Source: UBA1941 sp046329555
GTDB taxonomy: Bacteria; Bacteroidota; Bacteroidia; Chitinophagales; LD1
Direction of reading: 5' to 3'
DNA: 64,000 bases
Assembly (NCBI GenBank): GCA_046329555.1
Contig: JAXLUK010000003.1
Coordinates: 248,001-312,000 of the forward strand
Each line of letters starts with the position of its first letter. Positions within the stretch are counted from its first letter, which is position 1. Under the pieces are notes generated by a model. The model was not told the origin of the DNA. It did not search any database and was given only the letters and a program-made list of their open reading frames with translations. Made by a program: the position numbers and the translations under genes. Positions 1 to 8,545 of this stretch are shown piece after piece.

Positions 1-128
1 TGCGGTACCGAATCAGACTCCACCATTTTCAGTACAGCGGCAATTCTTCCACACAAAGAATCTTTAGTGCTCTGGGCCTCGGCCATCAGAGGCAAAGCCA
101 GGAACGCTAACAATATTCGGGTTTTCAT
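1..128 (-). CDS. Partial exported protein (N-terminus only)
   Basis: Reading leftward from an ATG at 128, the frame stays open for 42 codons to the window edge, so only the N-terminus is present. It begins MKTRILLAFLALPLMAEAQS, a typical signal peptide with a basic n-region, a hydrophobic core and a cleavage site after AEA or EAQ. The next stretch (STKDSLCGRIAAVLKMVES) is not one I recognise. The protein is probably periplasmic or outer-membrane associated. The 134 bp between this start and the murF stop hold no terminator that I can see and no clear promoter match. The start is well supported by the signal peptide; the function is unknown. Confidence 0.6.
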   Translation of the reverse strand, partial: MKTRILLAFLALPLMAEAQSTKDSLCGRIAAVLKMVESDSVP

Positions 129-262
129 CCTTTCTTTAAACGTAAAACAACCTCGGAAGTTACCTGCAGTAATGAGTTAGCGAAAATGCCTGGATATCTC
201 ATAACCCCAAAAAATGTACTGCGCCTTTTCTCAACTCACTGTATGATAAAACGGTCAATTGG

Positions 263-1558
263 CTAATCAACCAGAAGTTGTTCCAAACCGTTTGCGCGAG
301 AGCCTTTTATCAGTATTTGCATCTGCTGAAACCCTTGACTTCTAAACCAGAATTTTAGCTGATCCTTTTCGGCAAACCATATGAATCCAGGTTTGTTTTC
401 GAGGAAGCTAAAAGCACTACCCAAAAAAACGCGATACTTCAAAGGCATGTCAGCCGCCTGCCGGGCTATCCTGAGATGCTCTTCAGGTGCAGCCGCACCA
501 AGTTCTTTCATTTCACCAAGAACTACCATCTTATTGTCTCCTTCCAATTGAGTAAAATTTCGCAACGCCTCGGCCATGCTGGAAGGATTAGCATTATATG
601 CATCCAGAATAATGGTATTACTCTTCCAACTTACTTTTTGCGAACGGTTATTGGTAGGTACGTACTGCTCGATGGCCTGCTGCATATCCATCTCAGAAAC
701 ACCGAAGTACTTACCCACACACCAGGCAGCCATTACATTCGGAAAATTATATCCGCCAACCAGTTGGGTAGCCACATGTAATCCATTAACTTCTACAACC
801 AGCATACCATTTACAACAGTTCCATGAGCAGAAACCCAATCATCTTGTTCGGCACCGTAGGTTAGCACATGATCATTGGGAAAGAGTTGCTTTGCCAGGC
901 TCAACAATTTCGGTTCGCCAGAAAAAACGAATAACTTTCCATGCAGGTTAGCCAGAAAATGAAACAATTCTGTCTTGCCCTTAAAAACCCCTTCCTCGCC
1001 TCCAAAACCTTCTAGATGCGCCTTCCCAATGTTCGTAATTAAACCAAAATCAGGACGTGCATAAAGGCAATAACCGGCAATTTCTTGTTGGTGATTGGCG
1101 CCCATTTCCACAATCGCCATTTCTGTATCCAAAGGAATACTGAGTAACGTAAGCGGTATGCCGATATGATTATTGAGATTACCTTTTGTAGCAACTGTTT
1201 TAAACTTTCTCGACAATACCGTCGCCAGGAGTTCTTTCGTTGTTGTTTTACCATTCGAACCGGTGATGGCAATAACCGGGCATTTCAATTGCTGACGATG
1301 CCACGCCGAAAGCTCCTGTAAGGTTTTCAGCACATCACCCACCAGAATAAGCCTTGATGCCAATGTCGGTTCAACAACCTGAGGTTCGTCAATTACCGCA
1401 TAAGCAGCACCAGCCTGTAACGCAGCAGCAGCGAAGGTATTGCCATTAAACCGTTCTCCTTTTAGTGCGAAGAAGATGGCGTTGGCTGGAACGGATCGCG
1501 TGTCGGTTGTAACGCCTGATGATTGACGATAGAGATCATACAGTGCGGCTATGGTCAT
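263..1558 (-). CDS. murF: UDP-N-acetylmuramoyl-tripeptide--D-alanyl-D-alanine ligase (MurF)
   Basis: MurF adds D-Ala-D-Ala to the UDP-MurNAc tripeptide, the last cytoplasmic step of peptidoglycan precursor synthesis. The 431-residue protein shows the Mur ligase layout: an N-terminal substrate domain (TTDTRSV, IFFALKGERFNGN), the ATP loop ITGSNGKTTTKEL, the central motif GNLNNHIGIP and the C-terminal DAYNANPSSM. I chose the ATG at 1558 (MTIAALYDLYRQ). The frame extends upstream to 1636, but the extra 26 residues would be encoded by a perfect terminator hairpin and have no family counterpart. The gene lies 77 nt downstream of gldJ on the same strand, a pairing also seen in other Bacteroidetes, with the hairpin between them, so it may be expressed by read-through or from its own weak promoter. 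Confidence 0.95.
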   Translation of the reverse strand: MTIAALYDLYRQSSGVTTDTRSVPANAIFFALKGERFNGNTFAAAALQAGAAYAVIDEPQVVEPTLASRLILVGDVLKTLQELSAWHRQQLKCPVIAITGSNGKTTTKELLATVLSRKFKTVATKGNLNNHIGIPLTLLSIPLDTEMAIVEMGANHQQEIAGYCLYARPDFGLITNIGKAHLEGFGGEEGVFKGKTELFHFLANLHGKLFVFSGEPKLLSLAKQLFPNDHVLTYGAEQDDWVSAHGTVVNGMLVVEVNGLHVATQLVGGYNFPNVMAAWCVGKYFGVSEMDMQQAIEQYVPTNNRSQKVSWKSNTIILDAYNANPSSMAEALRNFTQLEGDNKMVVLGEMKELGAAAPEEHLRIARQAADMPLKYRVFLGSAFSFLENKPGFIWFAEKDQLKFWFRSQGFQQMQILIKGSRANGLEQLLVD

Positions 1559-1584
1559 GATGTTATTTGAGATTGGAAAAATAA

Positions 1585-1615
1585 AAAAAGCCTCTTCGCT
1601 TTGAAGAGGCTTTTT
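1585..1615 (-). terminator. Rho-independent terminator between gldJ and murF
   Basis: A perfect 13-bp inverted repeat (AAAAAGCCTCTTC / GAAGAGGCTTTTT) with a 5-nt loop lies between the gldJ stop and the murF start. It has T-runs in both reading directions, so it could act bidirectionally. On the minus strand it would end gldJ transcripts 20-50 nt past the stop and attenuate murF. Confidence 0.85.
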
Positions 1616-1635
1616 CGAAAAATATTGATTCAGCA

Positions 1636-3135
1636 TCAGGTACCTTTAGGGAAACGGCGCTTACCTCTTTCCTTAAAGTTATTTCCACCTTTGATTTTAT
1701 TACCACTTGGTGAACCTACGCGATCCATTGCACAACGGAAACCGATATCATCAGTTGACAGCGCCTGATCTAGGTAGCGGCGTGTGCCTGGCGACAAGAA
1801 GTACGCGCGGTCTTTCCATGAACCTCCTTTGTAAACACGCGATTCGTCGTTAATCAACGATGACATGCCGAATTTGTAATCTACATTAGATACTTCATCA
1901 CCATCCACGTAATTCCGAACATCTCCATTGCGATAGTTGCGGCGGTTTGCAGCTTCTTCTTTGGTAACTAAACGATACTGAATATGACCCAAGCTATCCT
2001 TCTCAACCGGCTTTCCGTCGGCATCAACTACTTTTGTTTTGAATTCGTTACCACGGAAAGTGTGGAAATCATTGGCATCAACAGTTGTCATCGGACGGTA
2101 AACGTCCATTACCCATTCGCTAACGTTACCAGCCATGTTATACAATCCGAAGTCGTTTGGCATAAATGATTTCACGGGAGCGGTAATATCAGCATTATCA
2201 TTCAGCTTACCTGAAACACCCATGTTGTCACCACGTCCGCGCTTGTAGTTCGCCAGAAATGTACCTTGCCATTGGCCTGACTTAGGATAGCGGGTAGAAG
2301 TTCCGTTCCAAGGGTAAATCCGACGATCACTAACCCGTTCTTCGCCCTTAGCCGGTTGGTTACCAATCAAAGCCAGCGCTGCATACTCCCATTCTGCCTC
2401 CGTTGGAAGGCGATAGTTAGGCAACAGAATGCCGTCCTCAAAAGTGACTTTACGTGTACCGTTACCGGTAGGGTTCAAATCTTTCAACGGACGCTTTCCG
2501 GCTGCTCCTTCATACTGGCCTAACAGATACGCTTCGGTGTTGAAGTTATCGTTTCCAACCTGCGAAGGGTTTTCGGCCAAAATGCCTTTGTCGATCAGCA
2601 TGCGCTCATTCACGCGATCGCTTCTCCAGCGTGCAAAATCAGTTGCCTGCAACCAATTCACCCCTACCACCGGGTAGTAATTGTAAGAAGGATGGCGGAA
2701 ATAATACTCTACATACGGCTCGTTATAAGCTAACTCATCGCGCCATACTAAAGTATCAGGCAAAGCCTTCTTCACCACTTCAGGGAAGTCGGTACCAAAC
2801 ACCCGATTCATCCAATAGATATATTCCCGATAGTGTACGTTGGCCACTTCGGTTTCATCCATATAATAGGAACTAACCGTAGCGCGGCGGGGCACGTTAT
2901 GATATTCATACATCACATCGTTTTCCGTGTTACCCATTACAAAGGTACCACCCTGAACAAAAACCAGGCCTGGCCCGGTAATTTGTCCCTTGTAAGGATG
3001 TACTTCAAATCCGCCATTTTTGGAATTGTTGTACTCCCACCCGGTAACCGATGATTTTTCTTTGCTACAAGAAGCAATGCCAAACATTACGGGCAAAGCA
3101 GCTAAAGCGCAGAATTTTGTGAGATTGATTTTCAT
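1636..3135 (-). CDS. gldJ: Gliding motility / T9SS lipoprotein GldJ
   Basis: GldJ is an outer-membrane lipoprotein needed for gliding and for stability of the T9SS GldK ring component. The 499-residue product begins with a lipoprotein signal (lipobox IASC, predicted lipid on Cys23). It then has the family stretch SSVTGWEYNNSKNGGFE and a long formylglycine-generating-enzyme-like (SUMF1) fold: GPGLVFVQGGTFVMGN, YYMDETEVANVHYREY, PVVGVNWLQATDFARW, YRLPTEAEWEYAA, GLYNMAGNVSEWVMDV and VYKGGSWKDRAYFLSPGTR. GldK is a paralogue with the same fold. The SSVTGW-type N-terminus and the nearby porU and murF favour GldJ. A consensus promoter lies 43 nt upstream, and a strong terminator follows the gene. 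Confidence 0.9.
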   Translation of the reverse strand: MKINLTKFCALAALPVMFGIASCSKEKSSVTGWEYNNSKNGGFEVHPYKGQITGPGLVFVQGGTFVMGNTENDVMYEYHNVPRRATVSSYYMDETEVANVHYREYIYWMNRVFGTDFPEVVKKALPDTLVWRDELAYNEPYVEYYFRHPSYNYYPVVGVNWLQATDFARWRSDRVNERMLIDKGILAENPSQVGNDNFNTEAYLLGQYEGAAGKRPLKDLNPTGNGTRKVTFEDGILLPNYRLPTEAEWEYAALALIGNQPAKGEERVSDRRIYPWNGTSTRYPKSGQWQGTFLANYKRGRGDNMGVSGKLNDNADITAPVKSFMPNDFGLYNMAGNVSEWVMDVYRPMTTVDANDFHTFRGNEFKTKVVDADGKPVEKDSLGHIQYRLVTKEEAANRRNYRNGDVRNYVDGDEVSNVDYKFGMSSLINDESRVYKGGSWKDRAYFLSPGTRRYLDQALSTDDIGFRCAMDRVGSPSGNKIKGGNNFKERGKRRFPKGT

Positions 3136-3177
3136 CTTCTTTTTCAGAGTTTTATTTTTTAAGACGTGCTAAACAAA

Positions 3178-3185
3178 CAAATTTA
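3178..3185 (-). promoter_or_regulatory. gldJ promoter, -7 element TAAATTTG
   Basis: On the minus strand, TAAATTTG matches the Bacteroidetes -7 consensus TAnnTTTG. Starting transcription about 5 nt past its last G would give a leader of roughly 38 nt before the gldJ ATG at 3135. I did not identify a convincing -33 element. Confidence 0.6.
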
Positions 3186-3230
3186 TGTGAAATCTAAAAA
3201 TACACCTCCTTTCTTATGTTAATAACGCGA

Positions 3231-4292
3231 TTAGAAGTGTAATATTTCAGGGCACGGGATATAGCCTTTATTGGCTTTGGGATTGAGGGAATTATCGTCG
3301 CTTCCCGACCAGTTAAATACCAGCGAAAGTTCATGACTTCCGCCCGTTTGACCGCCCAATTTCGACATGGTAATATCATAACTATATCCAAAACGCACCT
3401 TCCCTTTTTTAAATCCTAAAACCAGAATAAACGCATCCGGGTTTTGTAAGGCGTACCTGAACCAGGCCCCAAAATAAACAACACTTACACCAGCCATTAT
3501 GCCGGCGTTAAATTGCACATTTCGACCCTGATTGGCCACCAAAACATTGGGTGATACGAAAATCTTGTACCGATAGTTACGCGGATGCTTGATATCGAAA
3601 TGACTACCCAAGTGGGCGGTAAACCGGAATGGCTTTGATGCTTTACTGCCCTGATAGAAGCTTTCCTTAGGCATAATGGCATTTCTCATGGCCAGGCCAC
3701 CGTACAATTTCTCACTAAAAAACAATAATCCGGCGCCAAAATCACCCCTAAAAGTCTGTAATCGCTCTGGTGCCGGTTCCGCCGTTGGATTGAGAATATT
3801 GACATTGTTGTAGAACCCCGTATACGGGTTAATCATATCATAGAATTGCAAATCGCCCCATTTGATGTGCCGCTCAATGAAACTTCCTTCTAAACCCAAA
3901 CGCATTCCCACCTTTTTAGTGAGCCGTACCTGTACGGCATAACTGAGCGTCAATTTATTGGAAGCCAACAATCCATTAGCAATATAATCGCCGGTATATA
4001 AAAGGCCAATGCCGCTATGCGCTTTCTGGATGTACATATCAGCGCCGGCCATGTAGGTGGTAAAGCCACCGTTAAAGCCATCACCTAATTGAGGCCACTG
4101 GTTTCTATAGTTCAGAGAAACCCGGGGGCCGTAGGAAATTCCAGCTAAAGCAGGATTCACATGTAAAGGTGCCGACCAGTACTGCGATAACTCAATATCC
4201 TGTGCGCCACCCGTTCTCAACACCAATCCAAAAAGAACGACCCCGATCCATCTTTGAATTAATATCTTCAATCGCTTATTTTTACTGCACAT
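3231..4292 (-). CDS. PorP/SprF family T9SS outer-membrane protein
   Basis: PorP/SprF proteins are outer-membrane beta-barrels linked to T9SS and to surface delivery of type-B cargo. The 353-residue product has a signal peptide ending near RTGGAQD, followed by the family signature DIELSQYWSAPLHVNPALAG. Alternating hydrophobic strands run through GLLYTGDYIANGLLASNK, GLEGSFIERHIKWGDLQFYD, FGAGLLFFSEKLYGGLAM, and GFKKGKVRFGYSYDITMS near the end. I start at the ATG at 4292 (MCSKNKRLKIL), directly before the basic n-region. An upstream start at 4346 would add 18 residues before the signal peptide and would lie upstream of the promoter at 4325-4332. It is divergent from porU, and the two share a roughly 70-bp control region. 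Confidence 0.88.
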   Translation of the reverse strand: MCSKNKRLKILIQRWIGVVLFGLVLRTGGAQDIELSQYWSAPLHVNPALAGISYGPRVSLNYRNQWPQLGDGFNGGFTTYMAGADMYIQKAHSGIGLLYTGDYIANGLLASNKLTLSYAVQVRLTKKVGMRLGLEGSFIERHIKWGDLQFYDMINPYTGFYNNVNILNPTAEPAPERLQTFRGDFGAGLLFFSEKLYGGLAMRNAIMPKESFYQGSKASKPFRFTAHLGSHFDIKHPRNYRYKIFVSPNVLVANQGRNVQFNAGIMAGVSVVYFGAWFRYALQNPDAFILVLGFKKGKVRFGYSYDITMSKLGGQTGGSHELSLVFNWSGSDDNSLNPKANKGYIPCPEILHF

Positions 4293-4324
4293 AAAATAAA
4301 GGCCAGTCCTTGTCGTTATAGCCG

Positions 4325-4332
4325 CAAATTTA
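4325..4332 (-). promoter_or_regulatory. Promoter of the porP/sprF gene, TAAATTTG
   Basis: The minus-strand TAAATTTG matches TAnnTTTG exactly and lies 32 nt upstream of the ATG at 4292. It is 30 nt from the divergent porU start, so the two transcripts must begin within a very short shared region. No equally good match faces porU. Confidence 0.6.
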
Positions 4333-4361
4333 CTTTTTAATTCCACGAATAGTTAACGCCT

Positions 4362-7300
4362 ATGTTGCGCATATGTTGTAAATACTGCACTCTATCTCTA
4401 TTTCTGATAGGAATATTGCCGATTCGGGCGCAAACTATTTCCGTTCAAATAAAATGGAGCGAACCCAAAACTTATCACACTGTAGATGGCAGAATAGTTT
4501 CAGCGCCCTACTTTGCAGGTGCGCAGGTAGATGAGGCTAATCAATTCGCCCCATTATATCATCAATTGATTCCTCTTACTGAAGCTGGCGATGTTACGGC
4601 ACAACTAACCGATATGGTTTACGAAACCGGATCTGCTTTTTCTGGAACACTTCCTAACCGGGTGGAACCGAAGGTTACACTGTGTTTTATCAAAAAGCGG
4701 CCGTATGCAGATGTCCTGTTTACACCGATAAGAAGGAATCCTGCCAATGGAAATATCGAACGGATAACAACTGCCTCATTGGCGCTGAATGTATCTCCTA
4801 AACCCATACGTAAAAGCGGCCGCGTTTACGCCAGCCATTCTGCTTTAGCATCCGGAAGTTGGTGGAAAATGGGTGTGAGCAACACCGGTGTTTATAAAAT
4901 AGACTACAACTATCTCAAAAATGCGCTTCGAGGTGATGTGTCGAATGTAACGCTTTCAACCCTTGCGGTATATGGCAGCGAGGGCGGTATGGTGCCCGAA
5001 GACAATAGCATTAGTCGCATTGACGACTTGCAGGAATTAAGTTCCTATGTATATGACGCCAACGGCAACAACCGCATGGACGCCGACGACTACCTGTTGT
5101 TTTATGCTCATGGTCCACACAGTTGGCGCTACAATTCCAGCAGTGCGCGTTTTGAGCATCAGTTTAACGTGTACAGTGATAAAGCCTTCTACTTCCTCAC
5201 CACAACACAAGGCACCGGAAAGCGCCTGGTAAGCCTGCCGTCGGCTACTGGAGTTAATCAGTATTTTACAGAATTTGATGATTACGCTTTTCATGAAGTT
5301 GACGACTATAACTTGCTGGGTATGGGTAGGCAGTGGTTTGGTGATCGTATGACCGGCATTAATCCGGACCAATCCTTTTCATTCGAATTTCCAAATCTTA
5401 ACACCGGCGTTCCTGTTAAAGTAAAATCGCGGGTAGTTGCCAAATCGCCTTATAATTCCACCATCACTTTATCCGTAAACAGCAATACCGTGTTGACACA
5501 CAACGTGGGCATTATTGTGCCCACCGATTACCCCGATGCCTACCAGGAGTCTAATTCCAGTGGCACTTTTACTGGAAACAGCAACACTTTAAATTTCAAA
5601 TATTCTTTTTCCAATCCAGATGGCAGTGGCACTTCTGCCGGTTATATCGACTACCTGGAAGTTAACGTAAAGCGGTCTTTGCAATTTGGTTCAAACCAAT
5701 TGGCGTTTCGTGTTGCGGCCTCGGCAGGTTCAGGCAATGTGTCGCAGTTTACTATTGGCAACGCCGGCAGCAATGTACAAGTGTTGGACGTTACTGACCC
5801 CATCTCGCCAGTTATTATTTCAGGAACACTTAACAATAATCAGTTAGTAGTATCTGCTCCCACCAATGAGTTGAAAGAGTTTGCGGCTATTGATCTGGGA
5901 GGTACGTTCCCCACACCAGATGCTGGCGAACGAATAGAAAATCAGGATTTACACGGAACTGGTCAACCTGATATGCTGATTATTACTTCGGATGCTTTAT
6001 TGAGCGCCGCCAACGATTTGGCGTCCTTTCACGGCGCACAGCCCGAAAGATTGAAGGTTAGAGTATTTACCACCCGGCAGATTTACAATGAATTTTCAGG
6101 TGGCCGGCAAGACATCGCCGCTATCCGCGATTTTGTGAAAATGATGTACGACCGCGCTGGTTCCGACTCTACCCTATTCCCAAAATATGTTTGTCTGCTA
6201 GGTGATGGTTCCTATGATTATAAAGACCGAGTTCCGGACAATAACAATGTTGTTCCTCCTTACGAAAGTGTTGGTTCTCAAAACATGTTGGATTCGTACG
6301 TATCAGATGATTTTTTTGTTTGCCTGGATGATGGCGAAAACGGCAATATGGATCAGGGCTATAACAAGCTGGATGTTGCAATAGGAAGAATTGTAGCCGC
6401 TGACAACAGCGAGGCACAAGCCATAATCAATAAAATCAGATTGTATAAGTCACCCACCTCGCTGGGTAATTGGCGCAATATCATTACCACTATTGCCGAT
6501 GATGAAGATGGCAATGTGCACCAAACGGAGGCCAACTTTCTGGCTGATTACACCCAATCCAATTATCCATCCTTCAATACAGAAAAAATCTTTTGTGACG
6601 CCTTTCAGCAAATTAATACTTCGGCCGGCGATCGTTACCCGGATGTTAATGCAGCCATACTGAATCGCATTTCCAATGGCACTTTGGTAATCAGTTATAC
6701 CGGACATGGTGGCATTAACAATTGGGCCCACGAACGCATTTTCAATATGAGCGATATTCAGAACTTGTCGAATCGTGAGAAGCTACCATTCTTCATTACG
6801 GCTACTTGCGATTTCACGGCATTCGATAATCCTGGATTTAAAACCGCAGGCGAATTCTTGTATACCAATCCGAATGGCGGCGGCATTGCGCTCATGACCA
6901 CCACTCGCCCGGTATACAGCGATGCGAATGATCAGTTGCAGAACGCCATGTTCTCTAAACTATTCGAACCCTTCCAGAACCGCAAGCCCACCATGGGGGA
7001 ATTAGCCACCAGAACAAAGAATGTAGTTTTGGGAACTAGTACCAAGAACACCCGTTGTTTTGTTTTGATAGGCGATCCGGCGCTCAAACTCAATTACCCG
7101 GAATTTTCAGTTGTTACTACCGCGGTAAACAATGTGAACATTTCGCAACCTCATGATACTTTGAAAGCTTTGTCGGAAGTAACTATTGCCGGCGAAGTGC
7201 GCGATCTTCTCGGCAACAAACTCACCTCCTTCAACGGCACTTGTTATCCATTGGTTTACGATAAAATTTCTTCTTTCACCACACTGCGTAACGACCCCAG

Positions 7301-8186
7301 CAGCATTGCAGCCACTTACCAACAATACAAAAACATTTTGTTTAAAGGGAAATGTTCCGTTAAAAATGGGGCGTTCCAATTTACGTTCATCGTTCCCAAA
7401 GACATCAATTATCAAATTGGTTTCGGTCGCATCAGTTATTACGCAGACAACGGCGAAAATATAGATGCACACGGCTACCAAAACGATATTGTGATTGGCG
7501 GCACCTCTGGCTCATTTACATCAGATAATGAAGGCCCCAAGATCAAATTGTACATGAATGATGAAAAGTTTGTTTTTGGAGGAACAACCAACGAAAGCCC
7601 TAACTTGCTGGCCCGGCTGCGCGATCAAAGCGGCATTAACACTACTGGAAATGGCTTGGGGCACGACCTTACCGCCGTTTTAGACCTCAATTCCAAAAAC
7701 CCTATTGTTTTGAACAATTACTATGAAACTGATAAAGACAGTTTCCGCACAGGGCGCGTATTATATCCGCTGTCGAAGCTACAGGAAGGAAGGCATAACC
7801 TGCGCATCAAAGCCTGGGACATTCACAATAATTCTGCCGAAGACTATACCGAATTTGTGGTGGCCAGTTCAGCAAAACTAGCACTGAACCATGTGCTTAA
7901 TTATCCGAATCCGTTCACCACACGCACCAATTTCATGTTTGAACATAATCGGCCTGGCGATGCCTTACAAATTCAGGTGCAGATTTACACTGTATCAGGA
8001 AGATTAGTGAAAACTATCATGCGCGAAGAAGTTCCACTCGGTTACCGCATCGACGATTTAACCTGGGATGGACTGGATGATTACGGCGATAAAATTGGAA
8101 AAGGAACGTATGTCTACAAAGTGCATGTCAGAGACTCTCAAGGCAATACCGCCAATAAGTTTGAGAAACTTGTACTATTGCGCTAA
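4362..8186 (+). CDS. porU: T9SS sorting protease PorU (C25 gingipain-like)
   Basis: PorU is the surface-exposed T9SS sortase-like peptidase that removes C-terminal sorting domains from cargo and attaches the cargo to the cell surface. The 1274-residue protein starts with a signal peptide (ILPIRAQ). An N-terminal beta-rich region leads into the C25 caspase-like domain. The catalytic His is in SYTGHGGINNW (His782) and the catalytic Cys in ITATCDFTAFDNP (Cys816). The protein ends with a FlgD-like Ig domain (LNYPNPFTTRTNF, WDGLDDYGDKIGKGTYVYK), the usual PorU tail. In flavobacteria porV is the neighbour; here it is not adjacent and a PorP-like gene lies divergent instead. The stop abuts the convergent Fe-S carrier gene with no gap. 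Confidence 0.93.
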   Translation: MLRICCKYCTLSLFLIGILPIRAQTISVQIKWSEPKTYHTVDGRIVSAPYFAGAQVDEANQFAPLYHQLIPLTEAGDVTAQLTDMVYETGSAFSGTLPNRVEPKVTLCFIKKRPYADVLFTPIRRNPANGNIERITTASLALNVSPKPIRKSGRVYASHSALASGSWWKMGVSNTGVYKIDYNYLKNALRGDVSNVTLSTLAVYGSEGGMVPEDNSISRIDDLQELSSYVYDANGNNRMDADDYLLFYAHGPHSWRYNSSSARFEHQFNVYSDKAFYFLTTTQGTGKRLVSLPSATGVNQYFTEFDDYAFHEVDDYNLLGMGRQWFGDRMTGINPDQSFSFEFPNLNTGVPVKVKSRVVAKSPYNSTITLSVNSNTVLTHNVGIIVPTDYPDAYQESNSSGTFTGNSNTLNFKYSFSNPDGSGTSAGYIDYLEVNVKRSLQFGSNQLAFRVAASAGSGNVSQFTIGNAGSNVQVLDVTDPISPVIISGTLNNNQLVVSAPTNELKEFAAIDLGGTFPTPDAGERIENQDLHGTGQPDMLIITSDALLSAANDLASFHGAQPERLKVRVFTTRQIYNEFSGGRQDIAAIRDFVKMMYDRAGSDSTLFPKYVCLLGDGSYDYKDRVPDNNNVVPPYESVGSQNMLDSYVSDDFFVCLDDGENGNMDQGYNKLDVAIGRIVAADNSEAQAIINKIRLYKSPTSLGNWRNIITTIADDEDGNVHQTEANFLADYTQSNYPSFNTEKIFCDAFQQINTSAGDRYPDVNAAILNRISNGTLVISYTGHGGINNWAHERIFNMSDIQNLSNREKLPFFITATCDFTAFDNPGFKTAGEFLYTNPNGGGIALMTTTRPVYSDANDQLQNAMFSKLFEPFQNRKPTMGELATRTKNVVLGTSTKNTRCFVLIGDPALKLNYPEFSVVTTAVNNVNISQPHDTLKALSEVTIAGEVRDLLGNKLTSFNGTCYPLVYDKISSFTTLRNDPSSIAATYQQYKNILFKGKCSVKNGAFQFTFIVPKDINYQIGFGRISYYADNGENIDAHGYQNDIVIGGTSGSFTSDNEGPKIKLYMNDEKFVFGGTTNESPNLLARLRDQSGINTTGNGLGHDLTAVLDLNSKNPIVLNNYYETDKDSFRTGRVLYPLSKLQEGRHNLRIKAWDIHNNSAEDYTEFVVASSAKLALNHVLNYPNPFTTRTNFMFEHNRPGDALQIQVQIYTVSGRLVKTIMREEVPLGYRIDDLTWDGLDDYGDKIGKGTYVYKVHVRDSQGNTANKFEKLVLLR

Positions 8187-8513
8187 TTAAACCGCAAAAC
8201 TTTCGCCGCAGGCGCAGGTTCTGGTGGCATTGGGATTTTTAAATTCAAATCCTTTACCGTTAAGGCCGTCAGTGAACTCAAGCGTGGTGTTGCACACATA
8301 TAGGAACGAGCGCAAATCAGTCACCAGTTTTACACCTTTGTCTTCAAACTGTTGATCTTCTGGTTTCAGCAGATGATCAAATTCCATTTTGTATGAAAGT
8401 CCTGAGCATCCCCCACCCTGCACGGTAACGCGCACGAAAGAATCAGCAGGCTTTCCTTCCTCGCTGATTAATTGACGGATTCTGTCGGCTGCTTTTTCTG
8501 ATACAAATAACAT
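8187..8513 (-). CDS. A-type iron-sulfur cluster assembly/carrier protein (IscA/ErpA/HesB family)
   Basis: A-type carriers receive Fe-S clusters from a scaffold and deliver them to apo-enzymes in the cytoplasm. The 108-residue protein has the normal length and all three cluster-binding cysteines: Cys36 in VQGGGCSGLSYKMEF, and Cys100 and Cys102 in RTCACGESFAV at the C-terminus. The sequence does not separate IscA, SufA and ErpA. The gene is monocistronic and convergent with porU, with the stops touching. A perfect TATCTTTG promoter element ends only 4 nt before the ATG, so the mRNA is predicted to be leaderless. Confidence 0.93.
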   Translation of the reverse strand: MLFVSEKAADRIRQLISEEGKPADSFVRVTVQGGGCSGLSYKMEFDHLLKPEDQQFEDKGVKLVTDLRSFLYVCNTTLEFTDGLNGKGFEFKNPNATRTCACGESFAV

Positions 8514-8517
8514 AATG

Positions 8518-8525
8518 CAAAGATA
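8518..8525 (-). promoter_or_regulatory. Promoter TATCTTTG placed for a leaderless mRNA
   Basis: The minus-strand sequence reads TATCTTTG-CATT-ATG. The element is the exact Bacteroides-type -7 consensus, and transcription about 5 nt past its last G would begin at the A of the start codon. Confidence 0.7.
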
Positions 8526-8545
8526 AGTTGAAATTTATCAATTCA

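Noticed and set aside
263..1636. Longer murF start at 1636 (26 extra residues)
   Set aside because: The extension is encoded by a terminator hairpin, and the MurF family starts near MTIAALYDLY at 1558.
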